From: Nitrosomonas oligotropha
GTDB taxonomy: Bacteria; Pseudomonadota; Gammaproteobacteria; Burkholderiales; Nitrosomonadaceae
DNA length: 36,923 nucleotides
Assembly: GCF_009833085.1 (NCBI RefSeq)
Contig: NZ_QRBZ01000043.1
Span: forward strand, 1-36,923
Direction: 5' to 3'
Made by a program: the position numbers and the translations under genes. Below, one piece after another: positions 16,881 to 26,600 of the stretch. The notes below the pieces were generated by a model, which saw nothing but the letters and a program-made list of their open reading frames with translations, did no database searches and had not been told where the DNA came from. The stretch's first letter is position 1, and each line of letters starts with the position of its first letter.

Positions 16881-17936
16881 ATGAAAATATTTTTATTCCT
16901 GGCATTCATAGTAAGTTCATACAGTTATGCTCAAAGCGGGCATGATCATCAGGGCGATGCGAAAAAAAAAGACGACCATCATAGCGAAATGCATGATGAC
17001 GGCCATCATGGGATGGGCGGCATGATGCACGGCGGCCACCACAAACTCGATAAAGCCACCTTAAAACAATTCTTCGAGCCCCTGCCCGCATCGATTATCG
17101 ACGAAAAGAAGCATGCTGCTTTAATCGCCTTGGGCAAAAAACTGTATCTCGATCCCAAGCTGTCAGTGAACGACACCATTTCCTGTAATTCCTGCCATCA
17201 GCTGAACAATTTCGGTGTCGACAGCCAACCGACGTCACCGGGTCATGAAGGCAAACGCGGCGGCAGAAATTCTCCCACCACGTTCAATGCCGCGCTGCAT
17301 ATCGCGCAATTCTGGGATGGACGCGCCAAAGACGTTGAAGAGCAGGCGCTGGGACCGATTCTGAATCCGATCGAAATGGGCATGCCGAATGAAGCTGCGG
17401 TGGTCGATAAACTGAAAAAAATCGATGAATACAAAGCCATGTTCGCCGAAGCGTTCAAAGATGAAAAAGATCCGATTCAATACAAAAATGTCGGTAAAGC
17501 CATCGGCGCTTTTGAGCGCACGCTGATCACGCCATCACGCTTTGACGATTTTCTCAAAGGCGATGAGAATGCGTTGAATGATGCCGAAAAAAGAGGCTTG
17601 CAAAAATTCGTTCATATGGGATGCGCTAATTGCCATAACGGCGTGGCCATCGGCGGCAATTCCTATAAAAAAATCGGTCTTGTCGAAGAATACAAAACAT
17701 CCGATGTCGGTAGATTTGCTGTCACCGGATTAGAAACCGACAAAAAAGTATTTAAAGTGCCCAGTCTCAGAAACATTACCAAAACAGCACCGTACTTTCA
17801 TGACGGTTCGGTCAAAACATTGGACGAAGCCATCGAAGAAATGGCGGAACATCAGCTCGGACGAAAAGTGGGTCCTGGTTTCGTCGAGGATGTCAAAGCC
17901 TTCCTGGGTGCTTTAACCGCAAAAGATAGCAAATAA
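16881..17936 (+). CDS. Di-heme cytochrome c peroxidase (MauG/CcpA family) with His/Met-rich N-terminus
   Basis: The 351-residue protein has a signal peptide (residues 1-18, ending SYAQ) and belongs to the bacterial cytochrome c peroxidases, which reduce hydrogen peroxide in the periplasm with electrons from small cytochromes. Two heme c sites are present: CNSCH at 102-106 and CANCH at 248-252. Family segments include LGKKLYLDPKLS, RNSPTTFNAALH, FWDGRAKDVEEQALGPI and FKVPSLRNITKTAPYFHDGS. Residues about 20-55 are unusual, with ten histidines and four methionines before the peroxidase fold. A strong GGAGGT site (16872-16877) precedes the ATG. A hairpin with a T-run after the gene suggests it is transcribed alone. 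Confidence 0.93.
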   Translation: MKIFLFLAFIVSSYSYAQSGHDHQGDAKKKDDHHSEMHDDGHHGMGGMMHGGHHKLDKATLKQFFEPLPASIIDEKKHAALIALGKKLYLDPKLSVNDTISCNSCHQLNNFGVDSQPTSPGHEGKRGGRNSPTTFNAALHIAQFWDGRAKDVEEQALGPILNPIEMGMPNEAAVVDKLKKIDEYKAMFAEAFKDEKDPIQYKNVGKAIGAFERTLITPSRFDDFLKGDENALNDAEKRGLQKFVHMGCANCHNGVAIGGNSYKKIGLVEEYKTSDVGRFAVTGLETDKKVFKVPSLRNITKTAPYFHDGSVKTLDEAIEEMAEHQLGRKVGPGFVEDVKAFLGALTAKDSK

Positions 17937-17973
17937 AACCACAACGTTTGATTGTTATCGTCTAACTTGACGG

Positions 17974-18007
17974 ATGCCGCTGCCAGATGAATAGGCAGCG
18001 GCATTTT
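17974..18007 (+). terminator. Rho-independent terminator of the cytochrome c peroxidase gene
   Basis: An 11-bp GC-rich perfect stem (17974-17984 with 17994-18004), a 9-nt loop and four T residues follow the stop by 38 bp. Confidence 0.75.
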
Positions 18008-18189
18008 CACCGCATTAGTGACCACACCCAGTTTCATCGCAATTCAGTTTCCTCAAACTCCTCTCGGCAATTTTCAATCCGCATCGGCCATGTTCCACCC
18101 GCCAGCTGCTTTCTTTGCAGAATAGTGCGCACCATAACCGCTATACTATCCACTCAGTCAGTATTATTTCTTCAACCGGAGGTGAAACA

Positions 18190-18624
18190 ATGAAATTGGG
18201 GATAACGTTGATCGCGGGATCAATCTTTCTGGGCTTATCGGCTTGCTCCAGCACCGGGCCTGTTATATATCCCAACACGCATTTTCTATCTGTCGGCAAA
18301 TCAGCTGCTGAAAAAGATATTGAAGTTTGCAGAAAAATGGCTGAATCCGCCGGCGCCAAGGAAGGCGGCGGCCAGTTGGGTAATGTGGCCACCAGCACCG
18401 CAATGGGAGCCGGTGTGGGGGCGGCAAGCGGCGCAGCAGGCGGGGCGATATACGGTGCGGCCGGGCAAGGCTCTTTAGTGGGCGCAGCCAGTGGCGCGGT
18501 TGCAGGATTATTGCGGGGGATTCTGTTTTCTTCGAGATCCTCCTCACAACCCAGCCAGGCGTATGCCAATTTTGTATCGCGCTGCCTGGAAGAAAAAGGC
18601 TATGAGGTGACCGGCTGGCAATAA
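18190..18624 (+). CDS. Glycine-zipper lipoprotein, function unknown
   Basis: The 144-residue protein starts with a lipoprotein signal whose lipobox is GLSAC at residues 15-19. A central glycine/alanine-rich zipper of two hydrophobic hairpins (about residues 66-108, MGAGVGAASGAAGGAIYGAA and a following LVGAASGAVAGLLRG) suits insertion into the outer membrane. The C-terminal part contains a cysteine (SRCLEEKGYEVTGW) that may pair with an earlier one (VCRKMAES). The start at 18190 is fixed by a strong GGAGGTGA site at 18178-18185; the longer frame from 18115 is not a likely start. Similar glycine-zipper lipoproteins are common in beta-proteobacteria and usually unassigned. Confidence 0.82.
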   Translation: MKLGITLIAGSIFLGLSACSSTGPVIYPNTHFLSVGKSAAEKDIEVCRKMAESAGAKEGGGQLGNVATSTAMGAGVGAASGAAGGAIYGAAGQGSLVGAASGAVAGLLRGILFSSRSSSQPSQAYANFVSRCLEEKGYEVTGWQ

Positions 18625-18977
18625 CCGGAAACGATGAGCAATACTGCGTAGCATCTTGTTTCTTCGTCCACGGGTTGCACGCCTATTCCGGATAGCGGCA
18701 GGCTCATTAAACTATACTGTCCCGCATTACATAAACCGGAATAACCGCCATACTCAATCCCAGTAGCGCTATTTCATCAGCAAACTTTTTCCGCCAGGAA
18801 AAATCAAATAGCGTATATTTACAATCAGGAAGCGTCGCTTAGTAAATGATTTTTTGACGAATATTATTCAAACCTCAGAATTACCGGGAAAAACCCCGGG
18901 TGATCTTTAATTGTTTCAGCGGCAGGGTCTGTTATCAATAGCATATCTTCAAAAATACTGACATGGAGGTAATGGCA
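18625..18977. other. Intergenic region of about 350 bp without a recognisable gene
   Basis: No convincing ORF is seen on either strand. A small GC hairpin (CCGGG at 18884-18888 pairing with the CCCGG that follows) lies about 90 bp before the next start codon. A TATACT at 18713-18718 lacks a good -35 box. The stretch presumably holds the promoter for the first acidic-protein gene. Confidence 0.4.
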
Positions 18978-19208
18978 ATGATTAAAGAACTTTCTTTCGA
19001 TGACGACGATGGTATCTATCCTATTGATAGTTTGAATGATGAGGATGATGTTCTGACGGACAGCAAAATACCGCCCGGAAAATTTGCAAAAATAATTGAT
19101 GAATTTGAAACGGCCAAAGATGAATTTGACGATAACGAATTCGATACCGTCAAAAATGATTTGGACGACGATGACGATGTGACACTCGATACGTTGGGAC
19201 TGCGTTAG
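18978..19208 (+). CDS. Small, extremely acidic protein A (paralogue of the one at 20079)
   Basis: This 76-residue protein is about one third Asp/Glu, with runs such as FDDDDG and NDLDDDDDV. The start at 18978 lies 7 bp after a GGAGGT site (18965-18970); an ATG at 18963 overlaps that site and is unlikely. The N-terminal 50 residues align with the protein encoded at 20079-20279: LSFDD-D, P-D, VL-D, IP and IDE-E--DE-D recur in the same order. No known domain, signal peptide or membrane helix is recognised. The acidity suggests a nucleic-acid mimic, a metal binder or a partner for a basic protein, all speculative. A Nudix hydrolase gene follows 61 bp later. Confidence 0.72.
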   Translation: MIKELSFDDDDGIYPIDSLNDEDDVLTDSKIPPGKFAKIIDEFETAKDEFDDNEFDTVKNDLDDDDDVTLDTLGLR

Positions 19209-19269
19209 CTCTAGCCGCTGCAATAGCACAGCCTGCGGCATAGCGCGCGCAGCATGACAATTTTTCCGC

Positions 19270-19902
19270 ATGGGACAAGCCGCTGTGAGTGCAGATGTAG
19301 AAATTTTAGAGAAAACGATTTGTTTTGAAGGTTTTTTCCGGATAGAAAAATACCGGTTGCGTCACCGGCTATTCAATGGCGGCTGGAGCCGCCCGCTGAG
19401 CCGTGAGCTGTTCGAGCGCGGCCATGCCGCTGCCGTCCTGCCGTATGATCCGATCCGCGATGCAGTGATCCTGATTGAACAATTCCGCGTTGGCGCACTG
19501 ACCGCACCGGGCGGGCCATGGCTGCTGGAAATCGTCGCCGGCATGATCGAAAGCGGTGAAACAGCACAGGATGTGGTCAAACGCGAGAGCGTCGAAGAAG
19601 CCGATTGCATCATCACCGATCTGCTCCCGGTGTGCGACTTCCTGGTCAGCCCCGGCGGCACCAGCGAACGCATTGCCCTGTTTTGCGGCCGGGCCGATGC
19701 GGCAAAAGCCGGTGGTATTCATGGTTCTCCCGAAGAAGGCGAAGACATCAAAGTGCATGTCGTTCCGCTGGATACTGCATTCACCTTTCTACAATCGGGC
19801 CGAATCAATTCGGCCAGCGCCATCATTGCATTACAGTGGCTGGCGTTGAATCGCGAGCAAGTGCGAACCCAGTGGCTATCGCAACCGGTCTCCGTAACTT
19901 AG
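19270..19902 (+). CDS. nudF: Nudix hydrolase, ADP-ribose pyrophosphatase type
   Basis: The 210-residue protein resembles ADP-ribose pyrophosphatases, which split ADP-ribose to AMP and ribose 5-phosphate. Upstream segments FERGHAAAVLPYDP and VILIEQFRVGA match the family. The Nudix box runs from about residue 96: GMIESGETAQDVVKRESVEE, with both glutamates of the EE pair kept. The residue usually glycine after EEA is aspartate here (EEADCI). A later PGGTSERIALFCGRAD matches the ADP-ribose recognition region. The start is either the ATG at 19270 or a GTG at 19285. The gene is enclosed by two paralogous acidic-protein genes on the same strand. Confidence 0.88.
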   Translation: MGQAAVSADVEILEKTICFEGFFRIEKYRLRHRLFNGGWSRPLSRELFERGHAAAVLPYDPIRDAVILIEQFRVGALTAPGGPWLLEIVAGMIESGETAQDVVKRESVEEADCIITDLLPVCDFLVSPGGTSERIALFCGRADAAKAGGIHGSPEEGEDIKVHVVPLDTAFTFLQSGRINSASAIIALQWLALNREQVRTQWLSQPVSVT

Positions 19903-20078
19903 CGGCGCCGCGCTGACATCATCCGGACTCCCGACAAAACCGCCATTAGCCTCTATTCCGAATACGCTTTCCAAAGCCCGGAATTGTTACAAAGAACCCT
20001 TTCTAATCCTTCCTTTCCACTACACCGTCATATGTTCTAATGATTGCGTATTCAACCCACATCGCAAGGAGGTTTGCC

Positions 20079-20279
20079 GTGGCATTGAAAAGACTTTCGT
20101 TTGATGATGAGGATAACGCTGATCCTGCGGATATTGATGATGACAGCGTATTAGCCGATGGCATGATTCCAGATAGCCGGATCGTGGGATTGATTGACGA
20201 ATTGGAAGAAAGCTGTGATGAACTTGATGCCGAGGATGAGGACGATGAAATCGTAGCGGATCCTCAGAAATTGCAGTAA
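20079..20279 (+). CDS. Small, extremely acidic protein B (paralogue of the one at 18978)
   Basis: This 66-residue protein is more than one third Asp/Glu. The GTG start at 20079 is fixed by an excellent AAGGAGGT site at 20066-20073. The protein begins MALKRLSFDDEDN and shares the LSFDD-D, P-D, DD-VLAD, IP and LIDELEE--DE blocks with protein A, but lacks A's C-terminal extension with the DDDDD run. It contains one cysteine (EESCDEL). No signal peptide, helix-turn-helix or membrane segment is seen. The strong translation signal argues that it is real and expressed. Function unknown. Confidence 0.72.
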   Translation: MALKRLSFDDEDNADPADIDDDSVLADGMIPDSRIVGLIDELEESCDELDAEDEDDEIVADPQKLQ

Positions 20280-20311
20280 GCGCTGCGATCACGCCGAGGA
20301 TCCGCATTGAC

Positions 20312-20338
20312 GGTGAAACAGCCTGATTGCGTTTCACC
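20312..20338. terminator. Hairpin between convergent genes
   Basis: GGTGAAAC (20312-20319) and GTTTCACC (20331-20338) form an 8-bp perfect stem with an 11-nt loop. It lies between the acidic-protein gene and the convergent diguanylate cyclase gene, so it may end transcription from both sides. Confidence 0.45.
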
Positions 20339-20356
20339 TCCGTAATGCCTTTATCC

Positions 20357-22060
20357 TCAATCGGATTGATCCGAGCACACGCAATTACGTCCCTGTTTCT
20401 TGGCGCGGTAAAGCTGTTGATCCGCTTGGGAAATCAACTCATCCAGCGATACGTTAGTCACGAAGGTATGGGCGACGCCAAAACTGGCGGTAAATAAAAG
20501 CTTTTCACCTTTGACGCTTGTCAGTTGAATCGCGTTGATTTTGTTACGCATCCGTTCCGCAATGGCAATCGCATCGGCCAAACGGGTTTCCGGCAGAAAA
20601 ACCAGAAACTCCTCGCCTCCCCAACGCGCCAGGATATCCCCGCTGCGCGCTTCTTTCTGCAATGTTTCCGCCAGTTGCACCAAAACCCGGTCCCCCAGGG
20701 CATGACCGTACGTGTCATTGAGCAACTTGAAATTGTCGATATCCAGCATGATGACGGAGGTGCTGCTCTTGCTGCGTAACCCCATGGCCCAGATCGGTTG
20801 AACATACTTATAAAAAGACCGCCGGTTATTCAGATTGGTCAACGAATCGATACCGGCCATTTTCTCCGCCAGCAATTTCTCGTTCTGATTGATATTAAAG
20901 CGTTCGGCCAATGCCAGCGCCAGTAAAATGGCGTCCATCATCATGCCGATATCGGTCGCCCGGTAAGTCCATTCGTTAAACGGAATCAATCCCCAGACAG
21001 CATTGGCGGTAATCGCACCGCCGCATATCGTAAAAATAGACGCCAGCAGAAAATACTTGGCGAATTGATTACCGGCTTGCAGTGAAATGACGCCCAGCAC
21101 GATCGAAGAAATATAGAAAAAGAAGATGAACACCAGCGCTACCAGCAACGACACGACAAACTCACCAGCCAACATCGCCAACAACATGAGCGCGCAAAAA
21201 ACAGCCGAGCTGGCAATGATAAAGCGATATACACGGGGCCAAGCAGTTTTGATATTGAGAAATTGCAATGCGAATGCAAATCCACTTACCGTACAAGCCA
21301 TAATCAATACCGGATTGGCCCATTTTTGCCATTGCGGCGATTCCGGCCACAACCATTGATAACCATGACCGGTATAAGCGGTGTTCAACAGCAGAAAGAA
21401 CAGCAGATAGAGCGAATAAAACAGATACGGGCTGGTGCGCAATCCAACATAAAGCATCACATTGTAAGCAACCAAAGCCAGAATCACGCCGTACATGAAA
21501 CCATAGCTGTACGCTTGCCATTGATTTCTATCCGCCAGCGCTTCGTTGCTGATGAAATAAAGCGGCAAAACCATGTCGTCATCGGATTCCACCCGGATCA
21601 ACACAGTCGTCTCACCGGCGCTAAAATCATGACCGGTGACAAAAAACCGGTGATCAAGCGGACGCTGGGAAAATTGCAAACTGTCTCCCGTATGATAGCT
21701 GCCGGTCAGCTCGTCCTGCTGTAAAAAATAAATATCGACTTTATCCAGCCAGGAATTTTCCAACAGAAGATTCCGGCGCACCGCGTTTTGTCCATCGTTT
21801 CTGACGTTAAATGCCAGCCATACCGGTTTTGCACCGATCCCGAAATTGATGACGGAATTGGCGGACTGTGCAAACCGGCTGTCTCGATACGCTACCAGGG
21901 CATCCTGCATGCCCCAACGAGTATCTTTATCCTGATAAACCCGGATATGCTGACCGATCGCTTCCTTGTACTCCGCCGCCACATCGATTTCAGCATGCGC
22001 CGACCAGCTCCCGAACGTTGACATGAGCATCATGATTAACAGTGCGAATAGGTTCTTCAT
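20357..22060 (-). CDS. 7TMR-DISM diguanylate cyclase (GGDEF, membrane-bound)
   Basis: This 567-residue membrane protein has a signal peptide (MKNLFALLIMMLMSTFG, cleaved near AHA), a periplasmic 7TMR-DISMED2-type domain (about residues 25-165), seven transmembrane helices (about 175-385) and a cytoplasmic GGDEF domain (about 400-565). The active-site motif is ARWGGEEF at about 478-485, preceded by an RSGD inhibitory site for c-di-GMP feedback, so it should make c-di-GMP. The periplasmic domain probably binds a sugar-like or other small ligand. The ATG at 22060 gives a proper signal peptide; an in-frame start at 22105 would add 15 residues before it. There is no EAL domain. Confidence 0.92.
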   Translation of the reverse strand: MKNLFALLIMMLMSTFGSWSAHAEIDVAAEYKEAIGQHIRVYQDKDTRWGMQDALVAYRDSRFAQSANSVINFGIGAKPVWLAFNVRNDGQNAVRRNLLLENSWLDKVDIYFLQQDELTGSYHTGDSLQFSQRPLDHRFFVTGHDFSAGETTVLIRVESDDDMVLPLYFISNEALADRNQWQAYSYGFMYGVILALVAYNVMLYVGLRTSPYLFYSLYLLFFLLLNTAYTGHGYQWLWPESPQWQKWANPVLIMACTVSGFAFALQFLNIKTAWPRVYRFIIASSAVFCALMLLAMLAGEFVVSLLVALVFIFFFYISSIVLGVISLQAGNQFAKYFLLASIFTICGGAITANAVWGLIPFNEWTYRATDIGMMMDAILLALALAERFNINQNEKLLAEKMAGIDSLTNLNNRRSFYKYVQPIWAMGLRSKSSTSVIMLDIDNFKLLNDTYGHALGDRVLVQLAETLQKEARSGDILARWGGEEFLVFLPETRLADAIAIAERMRNKINAIQLTSVKGEKLLFTASFGVAHTFVTNVSLDELISQADQQLYRAKKQGRNCVCSDQSD

Positions 22061-22324
22061 GAAACACTCGTTGTGACGGTTAAGGATGGGATAAATACAT
22101 AGCACGCGGATTGAACACAGAGTAGCCTCATTATGCCGAAGGGAGCGATAGTAAATTACAATCTATAAAAATTGCAGATTATACCCCTTCTCCACGATAC
22201 GAAAAAATTCGTATCCATAAACCATTCATTTCCTGCAGACTCTACAAACCCAACAGACGCAAAAGTATCCAGCATTTTTTTCGGGTTATAAAAAGTTTGA
22301 TTATGCTGTAACAAAAGCATGTTA

Positions 22325-22353
22325 TCTTCACGGTATACCTGACTATTTATAAT
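22325..22353 (+). promoter_or_regulatory. Promoter close to the antiporter start codon
   Basis: A perfect TATAAT (22348-22353) lies only 7 bp before the ATG at 22361. A weak TCTTCA (22325-22330) is at 17-bp spacing. No Shine-Dalgarno site lies in the gap, so the mRNA may be nearly leaderless. The 300-bp gap 22061-22360 otherwise holds only a doubtful minus-strand ORF (22156-22320). Confidence 0.4.
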
Positions 22354-22360
22354 CATTACG

Positions 22361-23617
22361 ATGAATCCAACTACTATACAGTTCATCGCCGCGGCGTTAT
22401 TCGCTTTGGCGATCATTCACACCTTCTCAACCAAATTCTTTGAACATCTGGCGCATCGCCAGCCGCAACACGCCGGTATCTGGCATTTGCTGGGTGAAGT
22501 GGAAGTGGTGTTCGGTTTTTGGGCGATGGTCTTGATCCTCTTTATATTCGCTGCAAACGGGCAACAGGAAGCCATAACTTACCTCGAATCCCGTGATTTC
22601 ACCGAGCCGATGTTCGTATTCGTCATTATGGTGATTGCCGGAACGCGCCCGATTCTGGATTTTGCGGCGGCCTCTGTTCGAAGCGCGGCCATTGTTTTGC
22701 CGGTAAACACCGGCACAGCAATGTACTTTCTATTGCTGGCCTTTGTCCCGCTGCTCGGTTCATTCATTACTGAGCCTGCCGCCATGACTCTGGCAGCGTT
22801 GATGCTACGCGACACCTTATTCAGCAAGGAAGTATCGACTCGCTTGAAATATGCCACGGTCGGTGTGTTATTTGTCAATATCTCAATCGGTGGCACATTA
22901 ACACCCTTTGCCGCACCACCGGTATTGATGGTAGCCGGAAAATGGAACTGGGATATCTGGTTTATGATGACAACTTTCGGCTGGAAAGCGGCATTGGCCG
23001 TTGCTGTCAATGCGCTTGCGGTAACCTGGTTATTCCGCCACGAGCTCGGACATGTCAGTCAGAAGGACACAGTCGCAGCATCGCAAACTCCTGTACCGGT
23101 GGTATTGATACATATCATTTTTCTTGCACTGGTTGTATTGTTCGCGCACCATCCTGCAGCATTTATGGGCATTTTCCTGTTCTTCCTGGGATTTACTGCC
23201 GCCTATCAGCAGTATCAAAGTCCATTGATTTTACGTGAGGCGCTGCTGGTTGCTTTCTTCTTGGGAGGATTGGTGGTATTGGGCGGGCAACAACAGTGGT
23301 GGCTGCAACCATTGTTACTGGAAATGGATGATACCGCGGTCTTTTTTGGCGCTACGGCATTAACTGCCGTCACGGACAATGCCGCGCTCACTTATCTGGG
23401 TTCACTGGTTGAAGGACTCAGTGAGGAGTTCAAAATCGCATTGGTTGCCGGTGCGGTAACCGGAGGCGGGTTGACAGTTATTGCCAATGCGCCGAATCCG
23501 GCGGGCTTTGCGATTCTAAAAGGCAAATTTCATGAGCAATCCATACATCCGCTGGGCTTATTAATCGCCGCACTGCCGCCAACCATAGTAACTATCATTG
23601 CGTTTCGCGTACTCTAA
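22361..23617 (+). CDS. Putative Na+/H+ antiporter (Na_H_antiport_3-like)
   Basis: The 418-residue integral membrane protein has about ten to twelve hydrophobic helices and no signal peptide. It matches the pattern of the putative Na+/H+ antiporter family PF07399: the N-terminal ALAIIHTFSTKFFEHLAH, LLGEVEVVFGFWAMVL, VIAGTRPILDFAAASVR, NISIGGTLTPFAAPPVLMVA, and the late TALTAVTDNAALTYLGSLVE with GGGLTVIANAPNPAGFAIL. The two half-helices around GGTLTPFAAPP and GGGLTVIANAPNP look like the discontinuous helices of ion transporters. It likely exchanges sodium for protons, but substrate and direction are unproven. A strong bidirectional terminator ends the gene. Confidence 0.85.
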   Translation: MNPTTIQFIAAALFALAIIHTFSTKFFEHLAHRQPQHAGIWHLLGEVEVVFGFWAMVLILFIFAANGQQEAITYLESRDFTEPMFVFVIMVIAGTRPILDFAAASVRSAAIVLPVNTGTAMYFLLLAFVPLLGSFITEPAAMTLAALMLRDTLFSKEVSTRLKYATVGVLFVNISIGGTLTPFAAPPVLMVAGKWNWDIWFMMTTFGWKAALAVAVNALAVTWLFRHELGHVSQKDTVAASQTPVPVVLIHIIFLALVVLFAHHPAAFMGIFLFFLGFTAAYQQYQSPLILREALLVAFFLGGLVVLGGQQQWWLQPLLLEMDDTAVFFGATALTAVTDNAALTYLGSLVEGLSEEFKIALVAGAVTGGGLTVIANAPNPAGFAILKGKFHEQSIHPLGLLIAALPPTIVTIIAFRVL

Positions 23618-23621
23618 ATAA

Positions 23622-23655
23622 AAACAGCGCTGCAAACCATCTTGCAGCGCTGTTT
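23622..23655. terminator. Strong bidirectional terminator between antiporter and czcA
   Basis: A 14-bp perfect stem (23622-23635 with 23642-23655) with a 6-nt loop has A residues on one flank and T residues on the other. It sits in the 50-bp gap between convergent genes and should stop transcription in both directions. Confidence 0.88.
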
Positions 23656-23667
23656 ATCAAAAGGGAA

Positions 23668-26600
23668 TTAAGCTTCTTTGGCCGGGCTTTGCAAAGTATC
23701 CACTAAAGGTAGCGGTTCCGGCTGATTCTGTTCCGGTTCATTTTTCTTATCCGGCATATCGTCAAACCAGCGATAAATCATCGGCATTACCACCATCGTC
23801 ATCACCGTCGCGGTCATTAATCCAAATATGACTACGATTGCGAGCGGCTTTTGCACTTCGGAACCCAGCCCTGTTGCTGTCAAAAAGGGCGCCAAACCAA
23901 GCACCGTTGTAGCAGCTGTCATCATGACGGGGCGAAAGCGTTGCGCGCAGGCTTTTCTGGCAGCTTCTTGCACGCTGAAACCTTTCTCGCGCAACTCGCG
24001 TAGAAATGAAATCAGCACCACACCGTTCAAAATGGACGTCCCCCACACGGCAATAAAACCTACCGATGCTGGTACCGATAAGTATTGACCGGTTACAAAT
24101 AGCCCGACTATTCCACCGACCGATGCAAACGGCAGTGCCAGATAAATGAGTATAGCCATTTTGATCGAGTTAAATAGCATGAACAGCAGGAAGAAAATTG
24201 CGGCTAACGTTATCGGTACAATGATCGATAGTTTCGCCATCGCACGTTCCATGTTTTCAAACTGCCCGCCCCAGGCAAAATAGTAGCCTGGTGGTAATTT
24301 AATTTCTTTAGCAGTCCGCTGCTGTAACTCAGCGACAAAACCGCCCAGATCGCGTTCATGCACATTGGCGCCGACAACCACACGGCGTTTAGCAAACTCG
24401 CGCGAGATAATCGCGGGACCATCGATTACTTTAATTTCCGCAACCGCACTAAGCGGCACCAGCATGCCGCCGGCTCCCATTCCACCCCGTGCGCCATCAA
24501 TGGCCGGTCTGAGCAGCAATTCCTTGATAGATTCCACATCATGGCGGAACTCTTCCGGGAATCTCAGCAACAGCGTAAAACGCCGCTCTCCCTCGAAAAC
24601 CTGGGTGACTGCTTTGCCACCCACGGCAGTGGCAATCATTTCATTGACATCCGATACATTCAGGCCATGACGGGCAATCGCACGACGGTCGATATTGATG
24701 GTTAATTCCTGCTGTCCTGACAAGCGCTCAATACGGATATCACGGGCACCACGGGTAGATTTGACGATACGCGCGACTTGTTCGGACAATTTACGTAATT
24801 CTTCCAGGTCATCACCAAAGATTTTTACCGCGACTTGCGAGCGCACCCCGGTAACCATCTCATCCACCCGTTGCGCAATAGGCTGCGAAATCACGATATT
24901 GACGCCCGGCAGCACAGTCAGCGATTTACGGATATCCTCTTCGATTTCCGCCTGGGTGCGGCCCGATCCAATCAGATCGAGATTGGCAATCGGATCGGAT
25001 TCGTTTTGCGAGGCCGGATCGGCAGGCGTATCGCCGCGGCCCAGTTTGGAAACGACCGATTTAACACCGGGGATCGCGGCAATCGCTTTCATGGCCTCCG
25101 TTTCAATTTTAATGGCTTCGTCCAAAGAAATCGACGGGGCGCGAATAATCACCGGAGTGATAGACCCCTCCTTCATGATCGGAATAAACGATTTGCCGAG
25201 TAACGGAAACAGTGCAAAAGCTGCTATCAGTGCGGAAATTGCGATGATCATGGTTTTCTTCTGATTGCGGCTTGCCAAATCGTAAATGTACAGATAGGCA
25301 TTTTTCATCACAGCGATGATTTTGGTGTCTTGTTCGCTGCCGCCTTTTAGCAGATAGTCGCACAACACGGGTGACAGCAATAGCGATACCAGCAACGCGA
25401 TAAACAACGAAATCGAAATCGTCACCGCCAATGGACTGAAGGTTTTTCCTTCCATGCCTTCAAGCGTCATCAACGGAAGAAATACCAGCACGGTAACGAT
25501 TAAGCCGAAAATAACCGGCGTACCCACCTCAGCTGTCGCATCCACGATTACATTGAACTTGGATTTTCCGGTGTCTTTGGCTTCTCCCAAGCGCTGATAA
25601 ATATTCTCAACCACGACCACCGTCGGATCGACCATCATACCGAGCGCAATGGTCAATCCGCCGAGTGACATTAAATTGGCAGGCATGCCGTAATGATTCA
25701 TCACCAGAAAAGTAATCAGCGGCGTGATAATCAGCGTGAAACACACGACAAAACTGGTGCGCAAGGTACCGAGAAAAAGCGATAACACTACAATTACCAG
25801 AATTAAGGACTCTATCAAGGTGCTTTGCACCGTACCTAATGCGGCATCGACCAGATCGGTACGATCGTAAAACGGTACGATCTGCAAGCCGCCGGGCAGG
25901 ATCCCGCCTTCATTAATCTCTTTGACTCTTTCCTTGATCCGACCGACGATTTCCTTGGCATTACCACCGCGCAACATCATCACGATACCAGCGACCGACT
26001 CCGTGTCACCGTTCTTGATGCTAGCGCCCTGGCGCACTTCCCCGCCAAAGGTCACATGTGCAACGTCACGCACATAAACCGGTACGCCGTCCATTTCTCT
26101 GAGTACGATATTGCGGATATCTTCCAAACTGGCAATCAGGCCCACGCCGCGAATCAGATATTGTTCATATTGCAATGACAATATGTTGCCGCTGGCATTG
26201 GCATTATTACTCGCCAAAGCGCGATTCACATCGGTCAACGTCAGGTCGTAGTGCCGCAGCTTATTCGGATCGGCGTACACTTGGTATTCCTTGACATGTC
26301 CTCCGATAGAATTGACCTCCGCTACCCCTCGGATAGAGCGTAGCATCGGACGCACGACCCAATCCTGAACAGTGCGCCGCTCCATCAATTCTTCTTCGGT
26401 TAACGTTCGCTTACCATCATCCGGGTGTTCAATCGTATATTGATAAACTTCACCCAGACCGGTAGAAACGGGTCCAAGCACCGGTGTGATGCCGGGTATC
26501 AAACGTGGCGTGACATCTATAATGCGTTCCATCACTAACTGTCGCGCAAAAAACACATCGGTCTGATCGGTAAATACCAGCGTGATTAGCGACAATCCGC

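Noticed and set aside
22156..22320. Minus-strand frame of about 54 residues between the diguanylate cyclase and antiporter genes
   Set aside because: The translation is vaguely protein-like (FVESAGNEWFMDTNFFVSW) but there is no Shine-Dalgarno and no family match, and it overlaps the upstream region of the antiporter promoter. A decayed remnant is possible but not supported.
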